Assembly (NCBI RefSeq): GCF_000518765.1
Contig: NZ_JAEF01000006.1
Span: 248,001-312,000, forward strand
Reading direction: 5' to 3'
Length of the DNA stretch: 64,000 bases
Source: Ruminococcus flavefaciens ATCC 19208
GTDB taxonomy: Bacteria > Bacillota > Clostridia > Oscillospirales > Ruminococcaceae
Position numbers and translations under genes: made by a program. The number at the start of each line of letters is the position of its first letter. Position 1 is the first letter of the stretch. Of the stretch, positions 63,800 through 64,000 are shown one piece after another. The notes beneath the pieces were generated by a model. That model searched no databases and was not told the origin of the DNA. It saw only the letters and a list, made by a program, of their open reading frames with translations.

Positions 63800-64000
63800 A
63801 TATTTTCAGGTGCTTCATTATAATCAGGATTCGAGAAGCGCGTATACTGACCGTCCCAGATAAGCTCAACGGTTCCTGTTTCACCGTGTCGGTTTTTAGC
63901 GACAATACACTCAGATATATTCTGACGCTGACTTTCTTTATTGTAGTAAGCTTCGCGGTAAAGGAACAGAACGATATCTGCGTCCTGCTCGATCGAACCC
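63796..64000 (-). CDS. dnaB: Replicative DNA helicase DnaB (partial, C-terminal end only)
   Basis: The minus strand from the right window edge reads [39 protein letters not shown] and stops at 63796. This is the RecA-like C-terminal end of DnaB. Only 68 codons are visible; the rest lies outside. The stop overlaps the tilS start. Confidence 0.92.
   Translation of the reverse strand, partial: GSIEQDADIVLFLYREAYYNKESQRQNISECIVAKNRHGETGTVELIWDGQYTRFSNPDYNEAPENI

Overview
This window comes from a low-GC Gram-positive of the Clostridia, most likely a Ruminococcus-type member of the Oscillospiraceae. The supporting signs are strong Shine-Dalgarno (SD) sites, a Firmicutes gene set (rapZ-whiA, hprK, dnaD with a dnaI-like gene, sigK, long-form hpf), frequent TTG/GTG starts, and secreted proteins with Thr-rich linkers. 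It is chromosomal and dominated by core genes. I saw no rRNA, tRNA, CRISPR array, insertion sequence or phage gene.

Layout. 1-5101 (minus): thyX, a DUF2156 gene, a DJ-1 gene, a 5-formyl-THF cyclo-ligase gene, mltG and a cut U32 peptidase gene, probably one operon. 5324-6598 (plus): a lipoprotein. 6630-10394 (minus): the dnaD / helicase-loader pair, an epimerase and sigK. 10594-21825 (plus): a long co-directional run of rpe, three Rnf-like membrane genes, a predicted glycoside hydrolase, hprK, murB, rapZ, whiA and dnaE; pfkA follows from its own promoter. 22974-24333 (minus): an S1-domain gene and an unknown gene. 24505-28935 (plus): DUF951, prfA, the Sua5 gene, coaE and an M18 aminopeptidase. 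29075-34143 (plus): a three-gene TerB-N / BrxD-like ATPase / Lhr-like helicase cluster with its own promoter. A LysR regulator follows. 35507-40957 (minus): moxR, DUF58, a frameshifted transglutaminase gene and DUF308. 41402-53916 (plus): a cell-wall hydrolase, gatCAB, an ArsC-family gene, a copper ATPase, a divergent type IIA topoisomerase pair and a DinB-like gene. 53968-64000 (minus): an aldolase, a CmpB-like membrane protein, a LUD protein, hpf, the PBP-FtsW-FHA division operon, ftsH, tilS and the cut end of dnaB.

The most interesting items outside core metabolism are these. (1) An unannotated minus-strand small RNA at about 35215-35304, with its own extended -10 promoter, a strong terminator and two C-rich anti-SD motifs. 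(2) The stand-alone TerB / BrxD-like / helicase triad, a candidate minimal DNA-processing or defence system. (3) An orphan RnfD-E-A trio lacking RnfB, C and G, in which three of the four cysteines expected to hold the membrane [2Fe-2S] cluster are serine. (4) A decayed zinc-ribbon gene between the two topoisomerase genes, with TGA at a cysteine position. (5) A transglutaminase gene broken at a homopolymer.

All family assignments come from reading motifs by eye; no database search was run. Promoter and terminator calls come from sequence pattern only.
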